Positions 14,067-14,158 of a DNA stretch of 14,158 nucleotides are shown here, piece after piece (within the stretch, counting starts at the first letter, position 1; the number at the start of each line of letters is the position of its first letter). Source of the stretch: Peptococcaceae bacterium (lineage in GTDB: Bacteria; Bacillota; Peptococcia; DRI-13; UBA5745); the NCBI GenBank assembly GCA_031264885.1, contig JAISDM010000230.1:1-14158 (forward strand), read 5' to 3'. Under the pieces are notes generated by a model. It was not told where the DNA came from. It ran no database searches and saw nothing but the letters and a program-made list of their open reading frames with translations. The translations under genes and the position numbers were made by a program.

Positions 14067-14158
14067 GATAATTTCACGCCGCAATTTCGTCGCCGGACAA
14101 GGCGGAGGAAGGAGGCATACCCGGGGTGGTATGGCGACTGACGACAACGCAGTCCGAC
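14067..14158. repeat. Left part of a probable large palindromic element, cut by the window end
   Basis: Non-coding sequence after the tagO-like gene. A central dyad CATACC (14116-14121) with GGTATG (14128-14133) is flanked by a second level: GCCGGAC (14092-14098) pairs at six of seven positions with GTCCGAC (14152-14158). This suggests a nested hairpin whose outer right arm lies beyond the window. The outer left arm would be 14067-14091. No coding potential or clear intrinsic terminator is seen here. Confidence 0.45.

Overview
The window looks like chromosomal DNA from a fairly GC-rich member of the Bacillota, probably class Clostridia. The evidence is an envelope locus with CsaB and a DUF5693 protein, a BceAB-type ABC transporter with a matching operator, strong GGAGG-type ribosome binding sites, TTG starts and SigA-type promoters. 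No rRNA, tRNA, CRISPR array, insertion sequence or phage gene was seen. Genes are tightly packed: the longest gap is about 234 bases, between the MCP gene and greA, so no gene-free stretch exceeds 300 bases.

Left part (1-4997, minus strand). A two-gene operon encodes a BceAB-type ABC transporter (ATPase then 10-TM permease, overlapping by 14 bases). It is preceded by an inverted repeat of the type bound by BceR-family response regulators. Upstream of it, on the same strand, is a membrane-bound chemoreceptor (MCP) with an extracytoplasmic sensor region, implying a motile or chemotactic host.

Centre (4998-5885). Two SigA-type promoters face away from each other. One drives the MCP gene through a structured leader; the other, a perfect TTGACA-17-TATAAT, drives greA. 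greA is closed by a strong intrinsic terminator. A short palindromic repeat occurs three times in intergenic DNA (near 11, 2933 and 5833).

Right part (5886-14031, plus strand). Six co-directional genes form a cell-envelope locus: a lipoprotein FAD-dependent oxidoreductase with a degenerate SLH-like C-terminus, a DUF5693 membrane protein, CsaB polysaccharide pyruvyltransferase, a MurJ-type flippase, FabZ, and a TagO/WecA-type phosphoglycosyl transferase. The first four are nearly continuous (gaps or overlaps of 16, -4 and -8 bases). Together they suggest making and exporting a lipid-linked, pyruvylated secondary cell-wall polymer: TagO primes the carrier, MurJ or another flippase moves lipid-linked units, and CsaB adds the pyruvyl group that SLH domains bind. 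The surface flavoprotein is a candidate client of that polymer. This integration is inference. The right edge enters what looks like one half of a large imperfect palindrome.
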